NCBI GenBank assembly: GCA_934167365.1 | Contig: CAKPKU010000048.1 | Coordinates: 1 to 10,919, forward strand | Direction of reading: 5' to 3' | Source: an uncultured Clostridia bacterium | Lineage (GTDB): Bacteria; Bacillota; Clostridia; TANB77; CAG-508 | Length of the DNA stretch: 10,919 nt | Part shown: one piece after another, positions 1 to 6,011 of the stretch | How the letters are laid out: every line of letters starts with the position of its first letter | Numbering within the stretch: position 1 is the first letter of the stretch | The notes under the pieces: generated by a model | Databases searched by the model: none | Told to the model about the DNA's origin: nothing | What the model saw: the letters and a program-made list of their open reading frames with translations, nothing else | Made by a program: the position numbers and the translations under genes

Positions 1-26
1 TTTAGAGGAAATTAGGTGAAGGAACT

Positions 27-1247
27 ATAGAAAAGAAAAATTTAGAAAAAAGAAAAATTATTAAAATAACTATTATAGTAGTTAGTATTATAATAGCTAT
101 ATATTTAATAGCTTTGTTTGTAAAAATTGTCAGAAAGCCCACAAATATGTTTGTTGTAGAAAGTGGGAAAATATATCAAGAGGAGTTTGCCGAAGGATAT
201 ATAATACGAAATGAAAAGGTTGTTGAAATAAATAATATTAGTCAAAAAATTGTACCAATAAAGTCTGAAGGAGAAAAAGTGGCTAAAGGGGAATCTATAT
301 ATAGATATTGTATTAAAGATGAGGATGAAATAAATCAAAAAATAGAAGATATAGATTTAAAAATACAAGAGAATTTGAGTGATGATAATATTTATTTTTC
401 AACAGATATTAAGCTAATTAATAATCAAATAAGCTCAAAGTTAGATAATTTATATGAAAACAATGATTTGCAAAAGATATCACAGGAAAAATCAGAAATA
501 AATTCATATCTTACAAAAAAAATGAAGATAAAGGCTGAAAATTCTAATAATGAAACTTTGAAAGATTTAATTAATAAGAGAAATTCGTATGAAAGTCAAT
601 TAACTGATAATTCGGAGTACATAAAGTCTGATTCGAGTGGTGTTATTTCGTATAAAGTTGATGGATTGGAAAGCATTTTAAAAAGTGATGATTTTTCATA
701 TTTAAGTGAAAGCTTTTTAAAAAATTTGAATATTCAGACAAGCCAAATTGTTGCATCATCAAATGATAGTGCAAAAATTGTTGATAATTTTCAGTGTAAT
801 ATTGTTTGTATATTAAAATCAGATGAAGCTAAAAATTCTGAAGTAGGAAAGTCAATTAAATTGAGATTGCAAACATCAGAGGAAATACCTGCAAAAATAG
901 TATATAAATCAGAAGAATCTGATGATAAAACATTATTAGTTTTTGAAATAAATAATTCAGTTTCTGATTTGATTAAATATAGGAAAACATCTTTTGATGT
1001 TATATGGTGGAGTGATTCTGGATTGAAAATACCAAATTCTGCAATACAGTATGATGATAAATTTGCATATGTAATAAGAAATAGATCAGGTTTAAAAGAG
1101 CAAATATATGTAAAGGTTTTAAGATCTAATGAAAAATATTCAATAGTGGAAAATTATTCATATGCTGAACTTAAAGAGGCTGGTTTTGATACATCAACAT
1201 TAAAAAATAAAAAATCTATTTCGGTATATGATCAAATAGAAGATTAA
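27..1247 (+). CDS. HlyD-like membrane-anchored adaptor (membrane fusion) protein, start unresolved
   Basis: This looks like a HlyD/RND-type periplasmic-adaptor-like protein of the kind often found just before sepF in clostridia. Counting from position 27, a basic N-terminus is followed by one hydrophobic membrane segment (about residues 10-33). Next come a lipoyl-like half-motif (GEKVAKGESIYRY, about 81-95), a charged coiled-coil region (about 95-200), a second lipoyl half (SSGVISYKVDG) and a beta-barrel-like C-terminal part with the typical IPNSAI motif (about 335-340). The open frame runs from a stop at 3-5, but no ATG, GTG or TTG occurs before TTG at 114, which would delete the membrane segment. 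I chose ATA at 27 (it would read M-EKKNLEKRK) as the best guess. A GTG at 16 with a good AGAGGA site at 4-9 is in another frame and stops after four codons. Role and partner are unknown; family assignment is moderate. Confidence 0.65.
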   Translation: MEKKNLEKRKIIKITIIVVSIIIAIYLIALFVKIVRKPTNMFVVESGKIYQEEFAEGYIIRNEKVVEINNISQKIVPIKSEGEKVAKGESIYRYCIKDEDEINQKIEDIDLKIQENLSDDNIYFSTDIKLINNQISSKLDNLYENNDLQKISQEKSEINSYLTKKMKIKAENSNNETLKDLINKRNSYESQLTDNSEYIKSDSSGVISYKVDGLESILKSDDFSYLSESFLKNLNIQTSQIVASSNDSAKIVDNFQCNIVCILKSDEAKNSEVGKSIKLRLQTSEEIPAKIVYKSEESDDKTLLVFEINNSVSDLIKYRKTSFDVIWWSDSGLKIPNSAIQYDDKFAYVIRNRSGLKEQIYVKVLRSNEKYSIVENYSYAELKEAGFDTSTLKNKKSISVYDQIED

Positions 1248-1250
1248 AAT

Positions 1251-1290
1251 GTTACAGAAATATTACAAAAATATTAAATTTGTATTACAA
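1251..1290 (+). promoter_or_regulatory. 11-bp-phased TTACA array, copy A (possible response-regulator operator)
   Basis: TTACA occurs at 1252, 1263 and 1285, and the related TTAAA at 1274, so the boxes fall every 11 bases, about one helical turn. GTTACA-N5-ATTACA at 1251-1267 fits the reverse complement of the WalR (YycF) box of Bacillus (TGTWAH-N5-TGTWAH). The array ends 13-14 bases before the -35 hexamer of the sepF promoter, a typical activator or UP-element position. Bases 1258-1290 recur with two mismatches at 2444-2476, ahead of the rsmD promoter. The binding protein is an inference; a plain AT-rich UP element is the alternative. Confidence 0.5.
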
Positions 1291-1303
1291 AAAAGTAAAA
1301 CTA

Positions 1304-1332
1304 TTGACAATAAGTGGAAAAAGTTAGATACT
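1304..1332 (+). promoter_or_regulatory. sigma-A-type promoter for sepF-divIVA
   Basis: A perfect -35 TTGACA (1304-1309) is followed after exactly 17 bases by GATACT (1327-1332), which matches the -10 consensus at four of six bases. It lies 51 bases upstream of the sepF start and directly downstream of a phased TTACA array. The sepF ribosome binding site AGGAGGT is at 1369-1375. No start site is demonstrated; this is read from consensus matches. Confidence 0.7.
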
Positions 1333-1382
1333 ATATGCAGTTAATACAAAGGAAGAGTATTAGAATTTAGGAGGTTATATAT

Positions 1383-1859
1383 ATGTCAGGAGCTATAATG
1401 AACAAGGTTTGGGATTTATTTGGTATGGATAATGCAGAAGATAAAGAAAATGAATATGATGAGTATGAAGATTATGAACAACCAGAGGAAGAAATTGATG
1501 ATAGAAAATCATGGGGAAGACGAAATACCAAACTTTTAAGTTTACCACAATCTCAACAAGTAAAAATGGTAATATCTCAGCCTACATCTTTTGAACAATC
1601 TGAGGGTATTTGTGATCTTTTAAAAGAAAAAAAATCTGTAATTGTTAATTTAGAATATGTAAATAAAGATATCGCTAGACGTATAATAGATGTTGTTAGT
1701 GGAGCAGTACATGCATTAGATGGTCATATGCAAAAAGTATCAAATTCTATATTTTTGATAGCTCCATTTAATTATGATATTACAACAGAAATGGCAAGAG
1801 AAGAAATAAAAAATAAACTTTCTGTATCATGGCTAAAAAACAATATGCCAAATGAATAA
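1383..1859 (+). CDS. sepF: Cell division protein SepF
   Basis: SepF is an FtsZ-binding protein that tethers the Z-ring to the membrane and helps septum formation in Gram-positive bacteria. The 158-residue length is normal. The first ~14 residues (MSGAIMNKVWDLFG) form the expected amphipathic membrane-targeting helix. A very acidic, tyrosine-rich linker follows (about 19-40), then the conserved SepF (former DUF552) core from about residue 60, including SVIVNLEYVNKDIARRIIDV and the hallmark ALDGHMQKVSNSIFLIAP. The ATG has an ideal AGGAGGT site seven bases upstream and its own promoter. It is followed after 28 bases by divIVA with no terminator between, so the two form an operon. The usual Firmicute neighbours ylmE/yggS, ylmG and ylmH are absent between sepF and divIVA. 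No abnormality is seen in the reading frame. Confidence 0.95.
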   Translation: MSGAIMNKVWDLFGMDNAEDKENEYDEYEDYEQPEEEIDDRKSWGRRNTKLLSLPQSQQVKMVISQPTSFEQSEGICDLLKEKKSVIVNLEYVNKDIARRIIDVVSGAVHALDGHMQKVSNSIFLIAPFNYDITTEMAREEIKNKLSVSWLKNNMPNE

Positions 1860-1887
1860 AATATAAAAAGTTTAGGAGGGATACAAA

Positions 1888-2338
1888 ATGCTAACACCAC
1901 TAGATGTTGAAAATAAGAAATTCTCTAAACGGATGGAATGGTTATAGTGTAGAAGAAGTAGATGAATTTTTAGATCAAGTGACTGATGAATTAGAGAAAA
2001 AATGCAAAGAAATTTCAGCTTTAACAAAAGAAGTAGAGCAATGCAAAAAAGATTTGAGTCATTATAAAGATATGGAATCTACTATTCAAAATACATTAGT
2101 TATTGCACAATCTGCTGCTGATGAAGTAAAAAATGCTGCTAAACAGCAAGCTAGTCAGATTATTAAAGATGCAGAAGGAACAGCAAGACAATCTGTTGAA
2201 ACTTTGACACAATCAATAGTAATAAAACGTAAAGAATTAGAAGATTTAGACAAACAATTAGATGTATATAAAGCTAAAATGGAATCTTTATTGATTTCAC
2301 AATTAGAGCTTATAAAAGATATGAAAAAAGATAATTAA
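1888..2338 (+). CDS. divIVA: DivIVA-family cell division/polarity protein, +1 frameshift at codon 15 (CGG)
   Basis: DivIVA is a coiled-coil protein that binds curved membrane at septa and poles and positions division or sporulation factors. ATG at 1888 has AGGAGGG at 1874-1880. The zero frame encodes MLTPLDVENKKFSK, the classic DivIVA start, then meets CGG (1930-1932) and would stop at 1945-1947 after 19 codons. Skipping C1930 continues as GWNGYSVEEVDEFLDQV, the conserved DivIVA membrane-binding region, and then coiled coils to the stop at 2336-2338, giving a 149-residue product. The join is seamless, with no residue lost or gained relative to the family. By alignment with Bacillus subtilis DivIVA, W16 takes the place of membrane-inserting F17 and N17 that of R18. 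A downstream TTG at 1904 opens the main frame but would lose the conserved start. This is either a programmed +1 frameshift or a one-base insertion error. Family call is very secure. Confidence 0.9.
1930..1932 (+). other. CGG +1 frameshift site in divIVA
   Basis: The zero-frame context is TCT AAA CGG ATG. Omitting C1930 gives TCT AAA GGA TGG AAT GGT, which rejoins the conserved DivIVA frame. CGG occupies the ribosomal A-site frame exactly where the shift is required. No prfB-like internal Shine-Dalgarno sequence or obvious downstream stem is visible. Programmed shifting is inferred; the need for a +1 shift is seen directly. Confidence 0.6.
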
Positions 2339-2352
2339 ATTTACAAAGGATA

Positions 2353-2384
2353 AAAACAGAGGCAATACCTCTGTTTTAATTTTG
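2353..2384 (+). terminator. Rho-independent terminator after divIVA
   Basis: A perfect 10-bp inverted repeat, AAAACAGAGG (2353-2362) and CCTCTGTTTT (2368-2377), encloses a 5-base loop and is followed by AATTTT. It starts 15 bases after the divIVA stop and cleanly closes the sepF-divIVA unit. The A and T tracts make it potentially functional in both directions, although no convergent gene is present. Confidence 0.85.
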
Positions 2385-2429
2385 AATTATAAAACTTTGA
2401 AAATACTATCAAAGCAGGAAACATATATA

Positions 2430-2476
2430 TTACAAAATTGTAAAAATATTACAAAAATATTAAATCTATATTACAA
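2430..2476 (+). promoter_or_regulatory. 11-bp-phased TTACA array, copy B
   Basis: TTACA at 2449 and 2471 with TTAAA at 2460 reproduces the 11-base phasing of copy A, and a further TTACA lies at 2430. Bases 2444-2476 match 1258-1290 at 31 of 33 positions. It ends 14 bases before the -35 TTGACA of the rsmD promoter, almost the same spacing as copy A (13 bases). Upstream, TTACA at 2430 and TGTAA at 2439 also form a small inverted repeat. Shared control of the two promoters is inferred. Confidence 0.5.
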
Positions 2477-2490
2477 TTTAATTATAAATA

Positions 2491-2518
2491 TTGACATATG
2501 TAAAAATAATTATAAAAT
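2491..2518 (+). promoter_or_regulatory. sigma-A-type promoter for rsmD
   Basis: A perfect -35 TTGACA (2491-2496) is followed after 16 bases by TAAAAT (2513-2518), a five-of-six match to the -10 consensus. It sits between the divIVA terminator and rsmD. The remainder of the 2339-2552 gap holds only the terminator, the TTACA array and this promoter; no small gene is convincing there. The rsmD ribosome binding site GGGAGGA (2544-2550) is unusually close to its ATG at 2553. Confidence 0.65.
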
Positions 2519-2552
2519 ATATAAAGAATTTAATAAAAGCAATGGGAGGATT

Positions 2553-3114
2553 ATGAGAGTTATTAGTCGGTACTGCAAGAGGAACAAAATTAAATTCACG
2601 AGAAGATATTTCAACTAGACCTACATTAGATAGAGTTAAGGAATCATTATTTAATATATTAAATAATAAAATCGATGGCTCTGTTGTATTGGATTTATTT
2701 GCAGGTAGTGGTGCTATTGGAATAGAATTCTTAAGTAGGGGATGCAAAAAAGCATATATGTGTGATAAATCACAAGAAGCAATAAAATATGTAAAAGATA
2801 ATCTAAAGAAAACACATTTGGAAGAAAATGCTATTGTTAGTAATAAAGATTATGCCAAATTTTTGAGGGAACTTAGCAGTCAAAATATAAAATTTGATAT
2901 AATATTTTTGGATCCACCATATGAATTGAATATTTCTAAAGAGGCTATTAAGCTTATATTAGAATTGGGATTATTGAATGAAGATGGAATAATAATAATT
3001 GAAAGTGATGAAAAAGATAGAGAAATAAAAAATTTGGAGAATTTAAATGTGGAAGTTTATGATAGTAGAAAATATGGGAGGGCCAATCTTATATTTTTAG
3101 TAGAAAGGGGTTAA
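2553..3114 (+). CDS. rsmD: 16S rRNA (guanine966-N2)-methyltransferase RsmD, +1 frameshift at codon 6 (CGG)
   Basis: RsmD uses S-adenosylmethionine to methylate G966 of 16S rRNA in small-subunit assembly. The zero frame from ATG 2553 encodes MRVIS, then CGG (2568-2570), and stops at 2616-2618 after 21 codons. Skipping C2568 gives GTARGTKLNS followed by the conserved STRPTLDRVKES, so the rebuilt N-terminus is the family's standard MRVISGTARG. The shifted product is 186 residues, the usual length. SAM motif I (VLDLFAGSGAIGIE, about residues 44-57) and the catalytic DPPY motif of N2-guanine methyltransferases (FLDPPYE) are intact. The only standard in-frame start in the downstream frame is TTG at 2689, which would remove the conserved N-terminal ~45 residues, so it is unlikely. 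coaD, the frequent partner after rsmD, is absent; the next gene begins three bases after the stop. Programmed frameshift or insertion error is unresolved, but identity is certain. Confidence 0.9.
2568..2570 (+). other. CGG +1 frameshift site in rsmD
   Basis: The zero-frame context is ATT AGT CGG TAC. Omitting C2568 gives ATT AGT GGT ACT GCA AGA, encoding I-S-G-T-A-R as in the RsmD family. As in divIVA, the extra base is a C before GG, the stalled codon would be CGG and the resumed codon encodes glycine. The preceding codons differ (AGU here, AAA in divIVA), so a shared P-site slippery codon is not the explanation. Mechanism is inferred. Confidence 0.6.
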
Positions 3115-3117
3115 ACA

Positions 3118-3555
3118 ATGGAAATATTTACTTTACTAGAAAATATAGAGGACATTTTAGAGAAGAGCAAAGGAGTGCCTTTTTCTAACAAAGTTTTAGT
3201 AGACAAAGATGAAATTATAGAGCTTATAAGCGATTTGAGAATAAAATTACCAGAAGAGATAAAACAAGCTAAATGGATAAAAGAAGAAAGACAACGTATT
3301 TTAGTTGAGGCTCAAAAAGAGGCTGATGACATTGTAAAAGAGGCAGAAAATAGAATTATATCAATGATTGATGAACATGAAATAACTAAGAAAGCATACG
3401 AGAAAAAAGCTGAGATTATTGAAACTGCAAATGAAATGTCACGAGAAATATCTAAAGGAACAAAAGACTATGCAGATAATCTACTAAGTGGAATTGAACA
3501 AGCTTTACAAGAAGCTTTAAAGATAATACAAAATAATCGTAATGAGCTTAAATAA
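3118..3555 (+). CDS. Conserved clostridial coiled-coil protein, DivIVA/V-ATPase subunit H-like
   Basis: This 145-residue soluble protein matches, from memory, the conserved clostridial family encoded beside rsmD and coaD and usually labelled only 'ATPase'. No Walker motif is visible, so that label probably reflects coiled-coil resemblance to V-type ATPase subunit H. The N-terminal ~45 residues (MEIFTLLENIEDILEKSKG, then VDKDEIIELISDLR) include the conserved LPEEIKQAKWIKEERQRIL segment. The rest is a long charged helix (EAQKEADDIVKEAENR and the following ~80 residues) that resembles the coiled coils of DivIVA. It starts three bases after the rsmD stop, so the two are translated together. A role in division or envelope organisation is only suggested by neighbours and by its DivIVA-like composition. 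Function is unknown. Confidence 0.75.
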   Translation: MEIFTLLENIEDILEKSKGVPFSNKVLVDKDEIIELISDLRIKLPEEIKQAKWIKEERQRILVEAQKEADDIVKEAENRIISMIDEHEITKKAYEKKAEIIETANEMSREISKGTKDYADNLLSGIEQALQEALKIIQNNRNELK

Positions 3556-3567
3556 AACAAGTAAATC

Positions 3568-3616
3568 AGTAATCGGGGTGGTTAATTTTATTGCTATGTA
3601 TCCGATTACTTTTTTT
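3568..3616 (+). terminator. Terminator or attenuator hairpin between the coiled-coil gene and ftsK
   Basis: AGTAATCGG (3568-3576) pairs perfectly with CCGATTACT (3602-3610) and is followed directly by six further T residues (3611-3616), the shape of an intrinsic terminator. The 25-base loop is longer than usual. The T-run ends only 14 bases before the ftsK ATG, so the ftsK ribosome binding site GGGAGGG (3620-3626) lies immediately downstream. Because no strong promoter is visible after it, partial read-through (attenuation) into ftsK is plausible. Confidence 0.7.
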
Positions 3617-3630
3617 GATGGGAGGGACAT

Positions 3631-5997
3631 ATGGCAAAGAAGAAAAAGAAGAGCAGTAATAAAAATAAGAAAAAGCAGTTTAAAATGAATATTGATATGA
3701 CATTTATTTTACTAATATTAATTGGTATTATAACAGCAGTCTTAATTTATGGTAATTCTGGATATGCAGGTAATTTATTAAATGAGGTTTTTGGCGGATT
3801 ACTAGGTTTTTTTAGATATATAGTTCCGTTAATTCCGTTTGTTGCAGCTTTATATATGTTAGTTGATGATAAAGAAATTTTAGTTTCTAAAATTATTCAT
3901 AGTTCTATAATATCTGGTTGTTGTTTATCAACTATGACTTTATACCAAATTTTGAATAATGCTTTAGAATATAATATTGCTTTTTCTGAAGTAATAGATA
4001 GAGCATATTATCTTGGAAAACTTAATAAGGGTGGTGGAGTAATTGGTATGTTAATTACATATCCACTTGTAAAATTATTTGCACCAATTGCTGCATTGAT
4101 AATTGTTCTGGGTGTTGCTATAATTACTATTGTATTTGTGTTTGGTTTAAAACCAAGTGAACATGTATCTAAAATGGTAAATAAATCAAGAGCTAATAGA
4201 AATGAAAGTGAAAGAGCTGATCTTGAAGAAAGAGTTAATAAATCAAAAAAACACTCTGTTATTCAAGCTGATTTAGGTGATGAAGCATATGCAAGACCAG
4301 AAACAGCTAAAGAGCGAAAACAAAGAGAAAAAGAGGAAAAGCGAAGAGCTGCTTTACAGGTTGATGAACAATTAACAATAAATATGTTAGAGCAGGAAAA
4401 AGCACAACAGAAAAAACAAAAGAATACAGATTATATAGAGAATAATTTATTTAAACAAGAAGAAGAGCAAAAAGAGGATAAAAAGAAGGAAGTATTACAA
4501 TTAGAGCATGCTTTAGTTGTTGAAGATGAACATTATGAATATCCACCAGTCGAAATTTTGAGTTTGAATAATAAAAAGAGCACAAAGTCTGGTGCAAAGG
4601 CATTGGCTGAAACTGCTGCTAAACTTCAAAAAACACTATATAGTTTTGGCGTTTCTGCAAAAGTTGAAAATGTGTCTGTTGGACCAACAATTACAAGATA
4701 TGAATTAAAACCTGCTGAAGGAACAAGAGTAAGTAAAATTGCTAATTTAGCTGATGATATTGCTTTGAATTTGGCAGCAGAAACAATTAGAATTGAAGCA
4801 CCTATTCCTGGTAAACAAGCAGTTGGTATAGAAGTTCCAAATAAGGAAAAGGAAGCTGTTCATTTAAGAGAAGTTATTCAAAGTGATGAATTTGAATCAA
4901 ATAAATCTAAATTAAGTGTTGCACTTGGTAAGGATGTTGCTGGTAAAACAATTGTTGCAGATATTGGAAAAATGCCACATGTTCTTATTGCTGGTTCTAC
5001 TGGATCTGGTAAAAGTGTATGTATAAATACAATTATAACAAGCATAATATATAATGCAAAACCAAGTGAAGTAAAACTTGTTATGGTTGATCCTAAAGTT
5101 GTTGAATTATCAGTATATAATGGAATTCCTCATTTGTTAATTCCAGTTGTAACAGATCCTAAAAAGGCTGCTGGTGCACTTGCATGGGCAGTTCAAGAAA
5201 TGGATGATAGATATAACAAGTTTGCTCAAAAGGGTGTAAGAGATTTAGTTGGATATAATAAAGCAATTGAAAAAGAAGGAGATAATGCTAAATTACCTCA
5301 AATTGTAATAATTATTGATGAGCTTGCAGATTTAATGATGGTAGCTGCAAAAGATGTTGAAGAGGCAATATGTAGATTGGCTCAAAAAGCGAGAGCTGCT
5401 GGAATGCACCTAGTTATTGCTACACAAAGACCATCAGTTGATGTAATTACAGGATTAATAAAAGCAAATGTGCCTTCAAGAATAGCATTTGCTGTATCAT
5501 CACAAATAGATTCAAGAACAATTCTTGATGTTACAGGTGCTGAAAAACTTTTAGGAAAAGGAGATATGCTTTTTTATCCTGTTGGTGCAGCTAAACCTAT
5601 TAGAGTACAAGGAGCTTTTGTATCTGATGAGGAAGTTGAAAAAATAGTAGATTTTATAAAGATGAATGCTGGAGAAGTTAGTTATAGTGAAGATATAATA
5701 GAAACTATTGAAAAAAGCAATAAGTCTGATAAAGAATTACTTGAAGCTGAAGATTCAGATAATAATGCTGATCCATTTTTGTCTGATGCAATTGAAACTG
5801 TTATTGAAACAGGACAGGCATCAACTTCATTTATTCAAAGAAGGTTTAAAGTAGGTTATGCAAGAGCTGGAAGAATTATTGATCAAATGGAAGAAAGAGG
5901 AATTATATCAGGATACCAAGGAAGTAAACCAAGAGAAGTGCTAATGTCAAAAGAGCGTTGGGAAGAGCTAAAAATGCAAAATACTGAAAATGTATAA
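3631..5997 (+). CDS. ftsK: FtsK/SpoIIIE-family DNA translocase
   Basis: This hexameric, membrane-anchored ATPase pumps double-stranded DNA through the closing division or sporulation septum. At 788 residues it has the SpoIIIE size and architecture. A lysine-rich start is followed by four or so membrane segments (about 19-42, 57-79, 88-108 and 135-174). A charged K/E/Q-rich linker (about 175-310) leads to the alpha domain, then the beta motor with Walker A GSTGSGKS (455-462) and Walker B IVIIIDE ending in D563-E564. The C-terminal gamma winged helix (about 712-770, with QRRFKVGYARAGRIIDQMEE) reads the polar KOPS/SRS-type sequences. All motifs are intact and there is no frameshift. The ATG has a GGGAGGG site, and a terminator-like hairpin lies just upstream. 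Whether it works mainly in vegetative division (SftA/FtsK-like) or sporulation (SpoIIIE) cannot be told from sequence. Confidence 0.96.
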   Translation: MAKKKKKSSNKNKKKQFKMNIDMTFILLILIGIITAVLIYGNSGYAGNLLNEVFGGLLGFFRYIVPLIPFVAALYMLVDDKEILVSKIIHSSIISGCCLSTMTLYQILNNALEYNIAFSEVIDRAYYLGKLNKGGGVIGMLITYPLVKLFAPIAALIIVLGVAIITIVFVFGLKPSEHVSKMVNKSRANRNESERADLEERVNKSKKHSVIQADLGDEAYARPETAKERKQREKEEKRRAALQVDEQLTINMLEQEKAQQKKQKNTDYIENNLFKQEEEQKEDKKKEVLQLEHALVVEDEHYEYPPVEILSLNNKKSTKSGAKALAETAAKLQKTLYSFGVSAKVENVSVGPTITRYELKPAEGTRVSKIANLADDIALNLAAETIRIEAPIPGKQAVGIEVPNKEKEAVHLREVIQSDEFESNKSKLSVALGKDVAGKTIVADIGKMPHVLIAGSTGSGKSVCINTIITSIIYNAKPSEVKLVMVDPKVVELSVYNGIPHLLIPVVTDPKKAAGALAWAVQEMDDRYNKFAQKGVRDLVGYNKAIEKEGDNAKLPQIVIIIDELADLMMVAAKDVEEAICRLAQKARAAGMHLVIATQRPSVDVITGLIKANVPSRIAFAVSSQIDSRTILDVTGAEKLLGKGDMLFYPVGAAKPIRVQGAFVSDEEVEKIVDFIKMNAGEVSYSEDIIETIEKSNKSDKELLEAEDSDNNADPFLSDAIETVIETGQASTSFIQRRFKVGYARAGRIIDQMEERGIISGYQGSKPREVLMSKERWEELKMQNTENV

Positions 5998-6011
5998 AGG
6001 GGAGAAGTAAT

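Noticed and set aside
1264..1284. Inverted repeat TACAAA...TTTGTA in the sepF promoter
   Set aside because: The pairing is destroyed by the two substitutions in the second copy of the element, so the direct 11-bp phasing is the better-supported feature.
1904..1930. TTG at 1904 as the true divIVA start
   Set aside because: It has no Shine-Dalgarno sequence and would encode LKIRNSLN, unlike any DivIVA N-terminus, whereas ATG 1888 has an ideal site and encodes the conserved start.
2382..2618. 78-codon open frame ending in the rsmD start
   Set aside because: It runs through the phased array and promoter, has no ribosome binding site, and its last 22 codons including the stop are just the unshifted zero frame of rsmD.
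2689..3114. Shortened RsmD starting at TTG 2689
   Set aside because: It begins inside the SAM-binding motif and would remove conserved N-terminal residues that are clearly encoded upstream.
3504..3532. Possible ftsK promoter TTTACA-N17-TACAAA inside the coiled-coil gene
   Set aside because: It is a weak match in AT-rich coding DNA and lies upstream of the terminator-like hairpin, so it would not avoid termination.
3591..3659. Leader peptide from TTG 3591 through the hairpin into the ftsK start
   Set aside because: A GGGGTGG sequence lies at plausible distance, but the 22-codon frame has no conserved features and overlaps ftsK; too speculative to annotate.
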